Below, piece by piece: positions 22,543 to 30,754 of a stretch of DNA of 32,503 bases. The first letter of the stretch is position 1. Each line of letters starts with the position of its first letter. The stretch lies in NCBI GenBank assembly GCA_040079635.1, contig JBEBJY010000027.1:1-32503 (forward strand). The letters run 5' to 3'. This DNA comes from Aalborgiella sp040079635 (GTDB lineage: Bacteria > Pseudomonadota > Gammaproteobacteria > Burkholderiales > Burkholderiaceae_C). The position numbers were made by a program, and so were the translations under genes. Under the pieces are notes generated by a model, which did no database searches, was not told the origin of the DNA, and saw only the letters and a list, made by a program, of their open reading frames with translations.

Positions 22543-24231
22543 ATGACCATCCTGAACCCACGCTCTAGAAATATCACCGAAGGCAAGTCTCGTGCGCCTA
22601 ACCGCTCTATGTATTACGCCATGGGCTATGAAGAGGCGGATTTTAAGAAACCTATGGTGGGCGTGGCGAATGGGCACAGCACGATCACGCCTTGCAACTC
22701 TGGGCTGCAAAAGCTGACGGACGCGGCGATTGATGCGATTGAAGCGGCTGGCGGCAATGCGCAGGTGTTTGGCACGCCGACCATTTCTGACGGTATGGCG
22801 ATGGGGACTGAGGGGATGAAGTACTCGCTGGTCAGCCGCGAGGTGATTTCTGACTGCATCGAAACCAGCGTGCAAGGCCAGTGGATGGACGGCGTGCTGG
22901 TGGTGGGTGGCTGCGACAAAAACATGCCGGGCGGCCTGATGGGCATGCTGCGCGCCAATGTGCCAGCAATTTACGTCTACGGTGGCACCATTTTGCCGGG
23001 CAAATACCAAGGCAAAGACCTGAATATCGTCAGCGTTTTTGAAGCCGTGGGTGAAAACGCCGCTGGCCGTTTGAGCGATGAAGATTTGCTACAAATCGAG
23101 CGCCGCGCCATCCCTGGCCCAGGTTCATGCGGCGGCATGTACACAGCCAACACCATGAGTTCGGCGTTTGAGGCACTGGGCATTTCCCTGCCCTACTCGT
23201 CCACAATGGCGAATCCGCACGACGAAAAGCTCAACTCAGCTGCTGAATCGGCCCGTGTGTTGATCGAAGCCATCAAAAAAGACATCAAACCGCGTGACAT
23301 CGTGACTAAGAAGTCGATTGAAAACGCAGTAGCCGTCATCATGGCGACCGGTGGCTCAACCAATGCGGTGCTGCATTTCTTAGCCATCGCCCATGCGGCG
23401 GGTGTGGAATGGAGCATTGACGACTTTGAGCGCATGCGCAAAAAGATTCCCGTTTTGTGCGATTTGAAGCCTTCTGGCAAATACCTCGCAGTCGATTTGC
23501 ACCTTGCTGGCGGCATTCCTCAAGTGATGAAAACATTGATGGCGGCTGGCTTGTTGAACACAGATTGCATCACCATCACTGGCCAAACCATTGGCGAGAT
23601 GCTGAATTCACTGAACTTGCCAGATGTGCCACGCGCAGACCAAGACGTCATTCGCCCTATCGACAAACCCATGTACGCCCAAGGCCATTTGGCAATTTTG
23701 AAGGGCAATTTGTCTCCTGAGGGCGCAGTTGCCAAAATCACAGGCTTGAAAAACCCAGTGATCACTGGCCCAGCACGCGTGTTTGACGACGAGCAAACCG
23801 CCCTCGCCGCCATTTTGGCCAACAAAATTGTGCCGGGCGATGTGATGGTGCTGCGCTATTTAGGCCCTAAGGGCGGCCCCGGTATGCCAGAAATGTTGGC
23901 ACCGACAGGCGCGTTGATTGGACAAGGTTTGGGCGAGTCTGTGGGTTTGATCACCGATGGTCGTTTCTCAGGCGGTACGTGGGGCATGGTCGTCGGCCAC
24001 GTTGCACCTGAAGCGGCTGCAGGCGGCACGATTGCCTTCATCCATGAAGGCGACTCGGTCACCATCGACGCCAAACAGTTGCTTTTGCAACTCAACGTCA
24101 GCGATGAAGAAATCGCCAAACGCCGTGCTGCGTGGACAGCGCCTAAGCCGCGCTACCTGCGTGGTGTGCAGGCTAAGTTTGCGTTTAATGCATCCAGCGC
24201 CAGTAAGGGTGCGGTGTTGGATAACTACTAA
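22543..24231 (+). CDS. ilvD: Dihydroxy-acid dehydratase
   Basis: A 562-residue IlvD/Edd-family dehydratase for valine, leucine and isoleucine synthesis, turning 2,3-dihydroxy-isovalerate or -methylvalerate into the 2-oxo acid. Three cysteines place the iron-sulfur cluster: C51 in ITPCNSGL, C124 in VVGGCDKNMPGG and C196 in PGPGSCGGMYTANTMSS. The C-terminal part holds GPKGGPGMPEMLAPTGALIG and TDGRFSGGTWG, with the catalytic serine region. Length and start are standard. It stands alone; other ilv genes are not in the window. Confidence 0.96.
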   Translation: MTILNPRSRNITEGKSRAPNRSMYYAMGYEEADFKKPMVGVANGHSTITPCNSGLQKLTDAAIDAIEAAGGNAQVFGTPTISDGMAMGTEGMKYSLVSREVISDCIETSVQGQWMDGVLVVGGCDKNMPGGLMGMLRANVPAIYVYGGTILPGKYQGKDLNIVSVFEAVGENAAGRLSDEDLLQIERRAIPGPGSCGGMYTANTMSSAFEALGISLPYSSTMANPHDEKLNSAAESARVLIEAIKKDIKPRDIVTKKSIENAVAVIMATGGSTNAVLHFLAIAHAAGVEWSIDDFERMRKKIPVLCDLKPSGKYLAVDLHLAGGIPQVMKTLMAAGLLNTDCITITGQTIGEMLNSLNLPDVPRADQDVIRPIDKPMYAQGHLAILKGNLSPEGAVAKITGLKNPVITGPARVFDDEQTALAAILANKIVPGDVMVLRYLGPKGGPGMPEMLAPTGALIGQGLGESVGLITDGRFSGGTWGMVVGHVAPEAAAGGTIAFIHEGDSVTIDAKQLLLQLNVSDEEIAKRRAAWTAPKPRYLRGVQAKFAFNASSASKGAVLDNY

Positions 24232-24282
24232 GCTGTATTTCGCGGCTAGGAAAGTTGCTAGGCAAACCCTAGCGACCAAAAA

Positions 24283-24561
24283 TTAGCGCTTGTTTGTCTT
24301 TTTGTTGCTGCCAGAACTATTATTACGGCTGCTCAAAGGCATGCCAAGCGCTTCTTTGTTTTTGTTGATACGCGCTTGTTTGCGAATGTCCATTTTTTTC
24401 TCTTGCTGTGCGATGGTGTAACCCGATGAATCCGCCCACCACCACCACAGCACGGCTGCACCAAACGGCGACAGTACCCACATCCAAGACCAGTTGACCA
24501 CTGGGCTGATTTCAAAGTATTTGCCTGCTAAAAGCAACAAACCAAGGCCTAAAAAATACAT
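24283..24561 (-). CDS. Small Trp-rich membrane protein (TIGR04438-like)
   Basis: A 92-residue protein with two hydrophobic segments at the N-terminus, YFLGLGLLLLAGKYF and a second one, VNWSWMWVLSPFGAAVLWWW, carrying six Trp. A highly charged, Lys/Arg-rich tail follows, EKKMDIRKQARINKNKEALG and onward. This matches the small Trp-rich protein family of beta- and gammaproteobacteria, function unknown. It is convergent with ilvD, 51 bp from its stop, and divergent from the cytochrome gene. Confidence 0.8.
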   Translation of the reverse strand: MYFLGLGLLLLAGKYFEISPVVNWSWMWVLSPFGAAVLWWWWADSSGYTIAQQEKKMDIRKQARINKNKEALGMPLSSRNNSSGSNKKTNKR

Positions 24562-24682
24562 AATAATTACCCCACGTCAACCAAAACATTAGAATCGCGT
24601 TAGATTAACACGGACTGGCGCAATAAAAAAACTAAAAATGCGCAAGAACACTTCACACGTTTACACAATTAACAGGAATAAG

Positions 24683-24997
24683 ATGAAAAAACTAGTTGCC
24701 ATAACTTTGACCGCTCTAGCCGCATTTGCTGCTTCTATGCCTGCCATGGCGGACTTGAAGCTAGCAACCGACAAAAACTGCATGTCTTGTCACTCTGTAG
24801 ACAAAAAAGTCGTCGGTCCTGGCTACAAAGACATTGCAGCAAAATACGCTGGTCAAAAAGACGCTGTTGACATGCTGGCAGGCAAAATTCAAAAAGGCGG
24901 CGCTGGCGTTTGGGGACCTATTCCTATGCCGGCAAACGCTCAAGTCAACGCTGCGGAAGGTAAAACGTTGGCAACTTGGGTGATGTCTTTGAAGTAA
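24683..24997 (+). CDS. Periplasmic class I cytochrome c (c551/c552 type)
   Basis: From ATG 24683 the product is 104 residues; an in-frame ATG 45 bp upstream would spoil the signal peptide. Residues 1-23 are a Sec signal ending AMA-DLKLA. The haem motif is CMSCH (33-37) and the distal Met is M82 in GPIPMPANAQV, as in small c551/c552 electron carriers. The C-terminal helix LATWVMSLK is typical. The likely role is electron transfer to a terminal oxidase or peroxidase. A terminator follows at 25027. Confidence 0.92.
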   Translation: MKKLVAITLTALAAFAASMPAMADLKLATDKNCMSCHSVDKKVVGPGYKDIAAKYAGQKDAVDMLAGKIQKGGAGVWGPIPMPANAQVNAAEGKTLATWVMSLK

Positions 24998-25026
24998 AAA
25001 AACCGGTTTTTAGTTTTAAACACCCA

Positions 25027-25056
25027 AAGCCTCGCAAATGATTGCGGGGCTTTTTT
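25027..25056 (+). terminator. Rho-independent terminator after the cytochrome c gene
   Basis: AAGCCTCGCA, loop AATGAT, TGCGGGGCTT, then T-run. Its T-run runs into the stop codon of the convergent pirin gene. Confidence 0.9.
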
Positions 25057-26107
25057 ATGGCCGCTCCTCTTTGCCACCCACATGCTTCGCAAACCGTGCT
25101 GGGTCGCGACCATGCACGGGGGCGCCGTCTTTGTACGGCCAACCGCCGAACTGGGTGCGTTGGTAGTCGGTGATGGCTTGGCGGATTTCGGCTTGGGTGT
25201 TCATGACGAAGGGGCCATATTGTGCAACGGGCTCGCCAATCGGGCGGGCTTGCAACAGCAAAAATTCGGCTAACTCGTTGCCACCATTGAAGATTTCAAC
25301 TTCCACATCCCCGCGTAACTCGGCCATCACGTAACCTACGGCTTGCTCTGCCACGGTGACTTTGCTGCCTTTGAAGCAATACAGTTGCCGTTTTGTGTCC
25401 TGTTTTGCGGCCTTTGGCAGCTTCCAACGCGCACCTGGGGCAAGTTTCAGTGTCAAAATCGCCAAATCGCTCTCAGACTGAGACGCCCATGAATCTGGCG
25501 GCGGCGGCAAGGCTTTAGCGCCAACACCATCCATCAGCGAGCCTGCAATCACCGCGATTTCAGCAGTTTTGCCATTCGCATCGGTGGCGGTGTGGCGGGC
25601 AATCTTCTCGTTCCACAACATCGTGAAATGCGCGGGTACCATTTTGCTTTTGGCGGGTAAATTCAGCCAAATTTGGAACAATTCCAGCGGATTAGGCCTA
25701 GTCGCATCCATCAGCGGAAACATCTCAGAATGCACAATGCCACCACCCGCCGTCAGCCACTGCGTGTCGCCCCCGCCGAATCTAGCGGTCGCGCCTAAGG
25801 AATCGGAATGGTCAATCAGCCCCTTGCGGACGATAGTGACCGTCTCAAAGCCTCGGTGCGGATGTGAAGGAAAGCCCGGCACGGTCTGCCCGTGATACAT
25901 GCTCCAGCCGTCTTTACCGCTGAAATCTTGTCCGATTTGACGACCTGCCAGCGAAGCACTGGGCGCCATATTGCTATTGCCCGCTGGGTATTTGTCGTCG
26001 TGGTAAACACAAAACAAAAATGGATCCATCGTCGGCCACGGCGTTGGGCTAGCGCCTAGCGGGTGGAGGTTGATGACGGGGTTTGGGCTTTTGGTGAGAT
26101 TTTGCAT
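25055..26107 (-). CDS. Pirin family protein
   Basis: From ATG 26107 the product is 350 residues; a start at 26161 is possible but reads through non-conserved sequence. Pirins are bicupins with one iron site in the N-terminal cupin. The ligands are visible: HPHRGFETVT (H82, H84) and GGGIVHSEM (H126, E128). The C-terminal cupin holds RPIGEPVAQYGPFVMNTQAE and FGGWPYKDG. Some pirins have quercetin 2,3-dioxygenase activity; the role here is unknown. Length is above the usual 280-300, from an insertion around 200-225. The stop overlaps the cytochrome terminator. Confidence 0.9.
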   Translation of the reverse strand: MQNLTKSPNPVINLHPLGASPTPWPTMDPFLFCVYHDDKYPAGNSNMAPSASLAGRQIGQDFSGKDGWSMYHGQTVPGFPSHPHRGFETVTIVRKGLIDHSDSLGATARFGGGDTQWLTAGGGIVHSEMFPLMDATRPNPLELFQIWLNLPAKSKMVPAHFTMLWNEKIARHTATDANGKTAEIAVIAGSLMDGVGAKALPPPPDSWASQSESDLAILTLKLAPGARWKLPKAAKQDTKRQLYCFKGSKVTVAEQAVGYVMAELRGDVEVEIFNGGNELAEFLLLQARPIGEPVAQYGPFVMNTQAEIRQAITDYQRTQFGGWPYKDGAPVHGRDPARFAKHVGGKEERP

Positions 26108-26169
26108 GGTTTCATTATATATTTCATCGTAAAACCGCGCTACAGCCCTTAAATAAGGCAATAAATGAC

Positions 26170-26214
26170 TGTAGCCGGCGTATTTATTGCCTAAAATGCT
26201 ACAAAATAAATAGC
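26170..26214 (+). repeat. 44-bp dispersed repeat, copy 7
   Basis: TGTAGCCGGCGTATTTATTG then CCTAAAATGCTACAAAATAAATAGC. It lies between the pirin start and the acsA terminator. Confidence 0.9.
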
Positions 26215-26249
26215 AAAAAAGGCAGTCAACCTTACGATTGACTGCCTTT
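26215..26249 (-). terminator. Rho-independent terminator of acsA
   Basis: On the minus strand AAAGGCAGTCAA, loop TCGTAAGG, TTGACTGCCTTT, then T-run. A 12-bp perfect stem located 31 bp past the acsA stop. Confidence 0.93.
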
Positions 26250-26280
26250 AAGAAGCTGATTTCTGTTTAAAGATTGCTCT

Positions 26281-28278
26281 TTAAATCTTCTCCGCCAACT
26301 GCACCAAAATCGCCGGATTCTCTAGCGTTGATGTGTCTTGCGTGATTTCCTCACCCTTGGCGATAGAGCGCAACAAACGGCGCATGATTTTGCCGCTGCG
26401 GGTTTTCGGCAAGTTGTCACCGAAGCGAATGTCTTTTGGCTTGGCGATGGGACCAATCTCTTTCGCCACCCAAGCGCGCAGCTCGTTGGCGATTTTGACG
26501 GCTTCGTCACCGATAGGGCGGCTGCGTTTCAGCACGACGAAGGCGCAGATCGCCTCGCCGGTCAAATCGTCAGGACGACCGACAACAGCGGCTTCGGCGA
26601 CCAAATGTGCGCAGGAGACCAATGCTGATTCGATTTCCATCGTGCCCATGCGGTGGCCAGAGACGTTCAACACGTCGTCGATGCGGCCGGTGATGCGGAA
26701 GTAGCCACGGTCAACGCTGCGCACAGCGCCGTCGCCAGCCAAGTAAATCGTGCCACCCATTTCTGGTGGGAAATAGCTTGATTTGAAGCGCTCTGGGTCG
26801 TTCCAAATCGTGCGAATCATCGATGGCCATGGGCGCTTCACGACCAGCATGCCGCCTGAACCGTTGGGCATGTCGTTACCGACTTCGTCCACAATCGCAG
26901 CCATGATACCTGGCAGTGGCAATGTGCAGCTGCCTGGAACCAAAGGTGTAGCGCCTGGTAGCGGCGTCATCATGTGGCCGCCGGTTTCGGTTTGCCAGAA
27001 AGTGTCCACAATCGGGCAGCGCTCGCCACCGACGTTTTTGTAGTACCACATCCAAGCTTCAGGGTTGATAGGCTCGCCCACGCTGCCCAAGATGCGCAAG
27101 CTGGAGAGGTCTGAGCGGTCAGGATGCACGGCAGCGTCGCCTTCAGCGGCTTTGATGAGGGAACGAATAGCAGTCGGTGCGGTGTAGAAAATCGTGCATT
27201 TATGGCGCTCAATCATCTGCCAGAAACGGCCAGCATTCGGGTAGGTTGGCACGCCTTCAAAGATGATTTGGGTGGCACCCGCAGCGAGTGGGCCATAAGC
27301 CACATAGGTGTGACCAGTGATCCAGCCGATGTCTGCCGTGCACCAGAAGATGTCTGACGGCTGCAAGTCAAACGTCCAATCCATGGTCAACTTCGCCCAC
27401 AGCAGGTAGCCACCGGTGGAGTGTTGCACGCCTTTTGGTTTGCCGGTCGAGCCGGAGGTGTACAAGATAAACAACGGGTGCTCTGCGCCCACAGGCACAG
27501 GTGCGCACACATCGCTTTGGCCGGCAATCGCCTCATCAAAGGTTTTGTCGCGGCCTGCAACCATGTTGCAAGCCGTTGGCGTGCGTTGGTAGACGAACAC
27601 GGTTTTGATGGATTCGCAGCCGCCCAATGCCAAGCCTTCGTCCACAATCGCTTTGAGTGGCAGCTCTTTACCGCCGCGCAATTGGTAGTTGGAGGTGATG
27701 ACTGCAACTGCGCCAGCATCAATAATGCGCTCTTGCAGCGCTTTGGCAGAGAAACCACCAAACACCACGCTGTGCGTTGCACCAATGCGGGCGCAGGCTT
27801 GCATAGCGATCACGCCTTCCAGCGTCATCGGCATGTAGACCAACACGCGGTCGCCCTTTTTGATGCCATCGGCTTTAAGCGCGTTGGCAAACTGGCTCAC
27901 GCGTGCTAATAATTCTTTGTAAGTCGTTTTAGTAACTTTGCCGTCGTCACCTTCAAAAATAACCGCTGTTTTGTTTTCCACCGGTGTGCCCATGTGCTTG
28001 TCTAGGCAGTTGGCAGAGGCGTTCAACTCGCCATCGTCAAACCATTTGTAAAACGGTGCATTGGATTCGTCCAAAGTTTTGGTGAAAGGCTTGTTCCACA
28101 TCACGTTTTCACGTGCCAAACGCGCCCAGAAACCTTCAAAATCTTTCTCAGCTTCAACGCACAAAGCTTTATAGCCTTCCATGCCTGATATGCGAGCATT
28201 TTTTTGCTGCGCTTCGGTTGGGAAGAAAACGCGGTTTTCTACCAAGTTCGATTCGATTGCTGAGGAAGGTGTGCTCAT
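26281..28278 (-). CDS. acsA: Acetyl-CoA synthetase (AMP-forming)
   Basis: A 665-residue ANL ligase that makes acetyl-CoA from acetate, ATP and CoA. The phosphate loop is YTSGSTGKPKGVQHSTGGY; WCTADIGWITGHTYVAYGPL, the Trp that limits the acyl pocket to acetate in DTFWQTETGGHM, and the hinge GRIDDVLNVSGHRMGTMEIE are intact. The catalytic lysine, acetylated in many bacteria for control, is K630 in PKTRSGKIMRR. GGAGAC stands 9 bases before the ATG. It has its own terminator and appears monocistronic. Acetate from other routes enters here, parallel to the malonate operon. Confidence 0.96.
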   Translation of the reverse strand: MSTPSSAIESNLVENRVFFPTEAQQKNARISGMEGYKALCVEAEKDFEGFWARLARENVMWNKPFTKTLDESNAPFYKWFDDGELNASANCLDKHMGTPVENKTAVIFEGDDGKVTKTTYKELLARVSQFANALKADGIKKGDRVLVYMPMTLEGVIAMQACARIGATHSVVFGGFSAKALQERIIDAGAVAVITSNYQLRGGKELPLKAIVDEGLALGGCESIKTVFVYQRTPTACNMVAGRDKTFDEAIAGQSDVCAPVPVGAEHPLFILYTSGSTGKPKGVQHSTGGYLLWAKLTMDWTFDLQPSDIFWCTADIGWITGHTYVAYGPLAAGATQIIFEGVPTYPNAGRFWQMIERHKCTIFYTAPTAIRSLIKAAEGDAAVHPDRSDLSSLRILGSVGEPINPEAWMWYYKNVGGERCPIVDTFWQTETGGHMMTPLPGATPLVPGSCTLPLPGIMAAIVDEVGNDMPNGSGGMLVVKRPWPSMIRTIWNDPERFKSSYFPPEMGGTIYLAGDGAVRSVDRGYFRITGRIDDVLNVSGHRMGTMEIESALVSCAHLVAEAAVVGRPDDLTGEAICAFVVLKRSRPIGDEAVKIANELRAWVAKEIGPIAKPKDIRFGDNLPKTRSGKIMRRLLRSIAKGEEITQDTSTLENPAILVQLAEKI

Positions 28279-28502
28279 GGGTCTTTGTCTCCAGTAAGTT
28301 AATAATTAGGCTGAACCTTTTTAGGCTTAAATTTAGTCTTGAATTTACTCTACAGAGCTAACTTTTGTTTGTTCTGCATCAAGAATATGCGTAATGTGAG
28401 GGTTTGTACTTACAAAGGTCTGACTGAGACGAAACTTACACCTGCGCTTCAACAGTTCATAACTGTCATAAAATCCAAATGCTATTTTGCTAAACTACTT
28501 TT
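28279..28502. other. Divergent intergenic region acsA / yqhA-like
   Basis: 224 bp that should hold both promoters. AT-rich, with no palindrome or strong hexamer pair that I can support. No gene seen. Confidence 0.4.
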
Positions 28503-29111
28503 ATGTCTACACCCAAACAAACACCACCCAACACTGACGTTTCCAAACTGCAATTCCTGCCTAACATGATTTTTGCAAGCCGCTGGCTGCAAATGCCGTT
28601 GTATTTGGGCTTGATTTTGGCGCAAGGCGTCTACGTTTGGCATTTTTTCATTGAGCTGTATCACCTCATTTTTGCCGCTTTTGGCAGCCAGCCTGACGTT
28701 GTGGCTTTGGTCACCAGCATCGGCTACAAGTCAGATGTTCCTGTCACGACCCTCAACGAAACTATCATCATGCTCGTCGTTCTGGCGCTGATTGACGTGG
28801 TGATGATCTCCAATTTGCTGATCATGGTCATCGTTGGCGGCTATGAGACTTTTGTCAGCCGTATGAATTTACAAGATCACCCAGACCAACCTGAATGGCT
28901 GTCGCACGTCAATGCCAGTGTTTTGAAGGTAAAACTAGCAACGGCGATCATTGGTATTTCGTCCATCCATTTGCTCAAAACCTTCATCAATGCGGCTAAC
29001 TACACAGAGCAAGTGCTGATGTACCAAACGATCATTCACGTTGTGTTCTTGTTATCTGCCATGGCCATTGCATACACTGACAAGCTGATGTCTGGCTCAG
29101 GCAAACACTAA
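28503..29111 (+). CDS. YqhA-like (UPF0114/TIGR00645) inner-membrane protein
   Basis: A 202-residue protein with four hydrophobic segments: about 32-60 (LQMPLYLGLILAQGVYVWHF), 86-112 (TIIMLVVLALIDVVMISNLL), 140-162 and 172-192. The ASRWLQMPLYLGL start, the DVVMISNLLIMVIVGGYETF segment and KLATAIIGISSIHLLKTFI are family hallmarks. Function is unknown. It is divergent from acsA and followed after 13 bp by a DUF1905 gene. Confidence 0.88.
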   Translation: MSTPKQTPPNTDVSKLQFLPNMIFASRWLQMPLYLGLILAQGVYVWHFFIELYHLIFAAFGSQPDVVALVTSIGYKSDVPVTTLNETIIMLVVLALIDVVMISNLLIMVIVGGYETFVSRMNLQDHPDQPEWLSHVNASVLKVKLATAIIGISSIHLLKTFINAANYTEQVLMYQTIIHVVFLLSAMAIAYTDKLMSGSGKH

Positions 29112-29124
29112 AAACCACTGTTGA

Positions 29125-29451
29125 ATGCTGACTGGTCAAACGCATACCGTCACGTTCACAGCACCTTGCTGGCTTTACAGCGGCAAAGGTGCTTGGTATT
29201 TTGTGTCCTTGCCCGCAGAATCTGCCGCTGAAATCTCCTATTTCTCAAAAGCGCTCAACGGCGGCAAACGCGCGGGTTGGGGTTCAGTAAGAGTGACCGT
29301 GCAGGTTGGCAAAACCATTTGGCAAACGTCGCTCTTCCCTGACAGCAAAAACAAAAGCTACGTTTTACCCATCAAAGCCGCTGTTCGAAAGGCTGAAGAC
29401 ATCATCGAAGGCAAACCCGTCAAAGTGCGGGTTTCAATGCCAATGCCATAG
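29125..29451 (+). CDS. DUF1905-domain protein
   Basis: A 108-residue protein matching the DUF1905 beta-barrel: WLYSGKGAWYFVSLPAESAA then GWGSVRVTVQVGKTIWQTSL, FPDSKNKSYVLPIKAAVRKA and the closing GKPVKVRVSM. Function is unknown. It sits 13 bp behind the yqhA-like gene and its stop is one base from the stop of nhaA, which converges. Confidence 0.85.
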   Translation: MLTGQTHTVTFTAPCWLYSGKGAWYFVSLPAESAAEISYFSKALNGGKRAGWGSVRVTVQVGKTIWQTSLFPDSKNKSYVLPIKAAVRKAEDIIEGKPVKVRVSMPMP

Positions 29452-29452
29452 C

Positions 29453-30643
29453 TCAGCGCTTGCTTGGACGCAGCAAAATCAACGCGCCCAGCACGCCAGA
29501 CAAAATCGACCCCATCAGCACACCCAGCTTTAACTGCGTCTCAAACGCCGCGCCCTGCCCTGCAAACGCCAGCCCACCTATGAACAGGCTCATCGTGAAA
29601 CCCACACCGCACAGCACGCAAACGCCAAAAAACTGAGTCCAACTCGCTTGATCTGGCAAACGTGCCTGAGTGAAGCGAATCATCAGCCATGAAGCACCCA
29701 ACACGCCCACGGCTTTGCCCAAGAGTAGACCTGCCGTGATGCCTAGCGGCACAGTTTGCAGAAACGTCGAAAAATTCACGCCTTGCAATGACACCCCTGC
29801 ATTAGCAAAAGCAAACACCGGCAGCACCCCAAATGCCACCCACGGATGCAGCGCATGTTCAGCGGTTTTGAGCGGTGATTTGCCATGCCCATGTTTGCTG
29901 GGGTTGACCAGCGGAACCGCTAACGCCGTCACCACCCCCGCCAGCGTGGCATGCACGCCAGACTTGAGCACAAACAGCCAAACCACCAAACCCACCAGCA
30001 CGTACAGGCCGATATTCATCACCCGCGCCCGGTTCATGGCAAACAGCACCGCAATGCCCGCACCCGCTGCCAACAGCATGGGCACGGACACTTGCGCTGT
30101 ATAGAAAACAGCAATGATGACAATCGCGCCCAAGTCGTCGATGATGGCAACTGCGGTCAAAAATACCTTCAACGACACTGGCACACGCTTGCCCAGCAGC
30201 ACCAAAATGCCCAGCGCAAAGGCAATATCCGTTGCCGCCGGTATCGCCCAGCCGCGCAAAGCCACGGCATCGCCCCAGTTGATGGCGCTGTAGATCAGCG
30301 CTGGCACCAGCATGCCACCCAAAGCCGCACCAGCGGGCAGCATCGCTTGGCTGGCAGACGCTAATTCGCCCTCTAGCAACTCACGTTTGATCTCCAGCCC
30401 CACCAAGAAGAAGAAAACCGCCATCCACAGATCGTTGATCCACACCAACAGCGGTTTGGAGAGCACCAGCCAATCGCCACCGATGCGAACTTCTCCGCGT
30501 ATTTGTAACAACTGTTCATACCAACCACTCCAAGGCGAATTGCTGATGACCAGCGCCAGCAGTGCTGCAACAGCCAACACAATGCCACCGCCCGATTGCG
30601 AGTGGATGAATTCGTTAGCGCGGCGGTGAATCGTCTTTAGCAA
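29453..30643 (-). CDS. nhaA: Na+/H+ antiporter NhaA
   Basis: A 396-residue membrane protein with about 12 helices. The ion-binding pair D169-D170 in AVAIIDDLGAIVII and D139 in AATDIAFALGILVLLG are present, as is FFFLVGLEIKRELLEGEL. It expels Na+ in exchange for protons. The start is TTG: AGGAG lies seven bases upstream, and no ATG fits. It diverges from the fumarase gene across 111 bp. Confidence 0.95.
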   Translation of the reverse strand: MLKTIHRRANEFIHSQSGGGIVLAVAALLALVISNSPWSGWYEQLLQIRGEVRIGGDWLVLSKPLLVWINDLWMAVFFFLVGLEIKRELLEGELASASQAMLPAGAALGGMLVPALIYSAINWGDAVALRGWAIPAATDIAFALGILVLLGKRVPVSLKVFLTAVAIIDDLGAIVIIAVFYTAQVSVPMLLAAGAGIAVLFAMNRARVMNIGLYVLVGLVVWLFVLKSGVHATLAGVVTALAVPLVNPSKHGHGKSPLKTAEHALHPWVAFGVLPVFAFANAGVSLQGVNFSTFLQTVPLGITAGLLLGKAVGVLGASWLMIRFTQARLPDQASWTQFFGVCVLCGVGFTMSLFIGGLAFAGQGAAFETQLKLGVLMGSILSGVLGALILLRPSKR

Positions 30644-30754
30644 TGCAAACTCCTGCTTTGTCAGTCTGTATTCAAACTACATTGGCTGATTTGGTTAAAC
30701 TTAGAGCCTATTGAAGCACAGTTCTAACCTCATTTTTAACTTCCAGAGCCATTC

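Noticed and set aside
27387..27909. Long frames within acsA on both strands
   Set aside because: They overlap a fully conserved acetyl-CoA synthetase and show no independent motifs.
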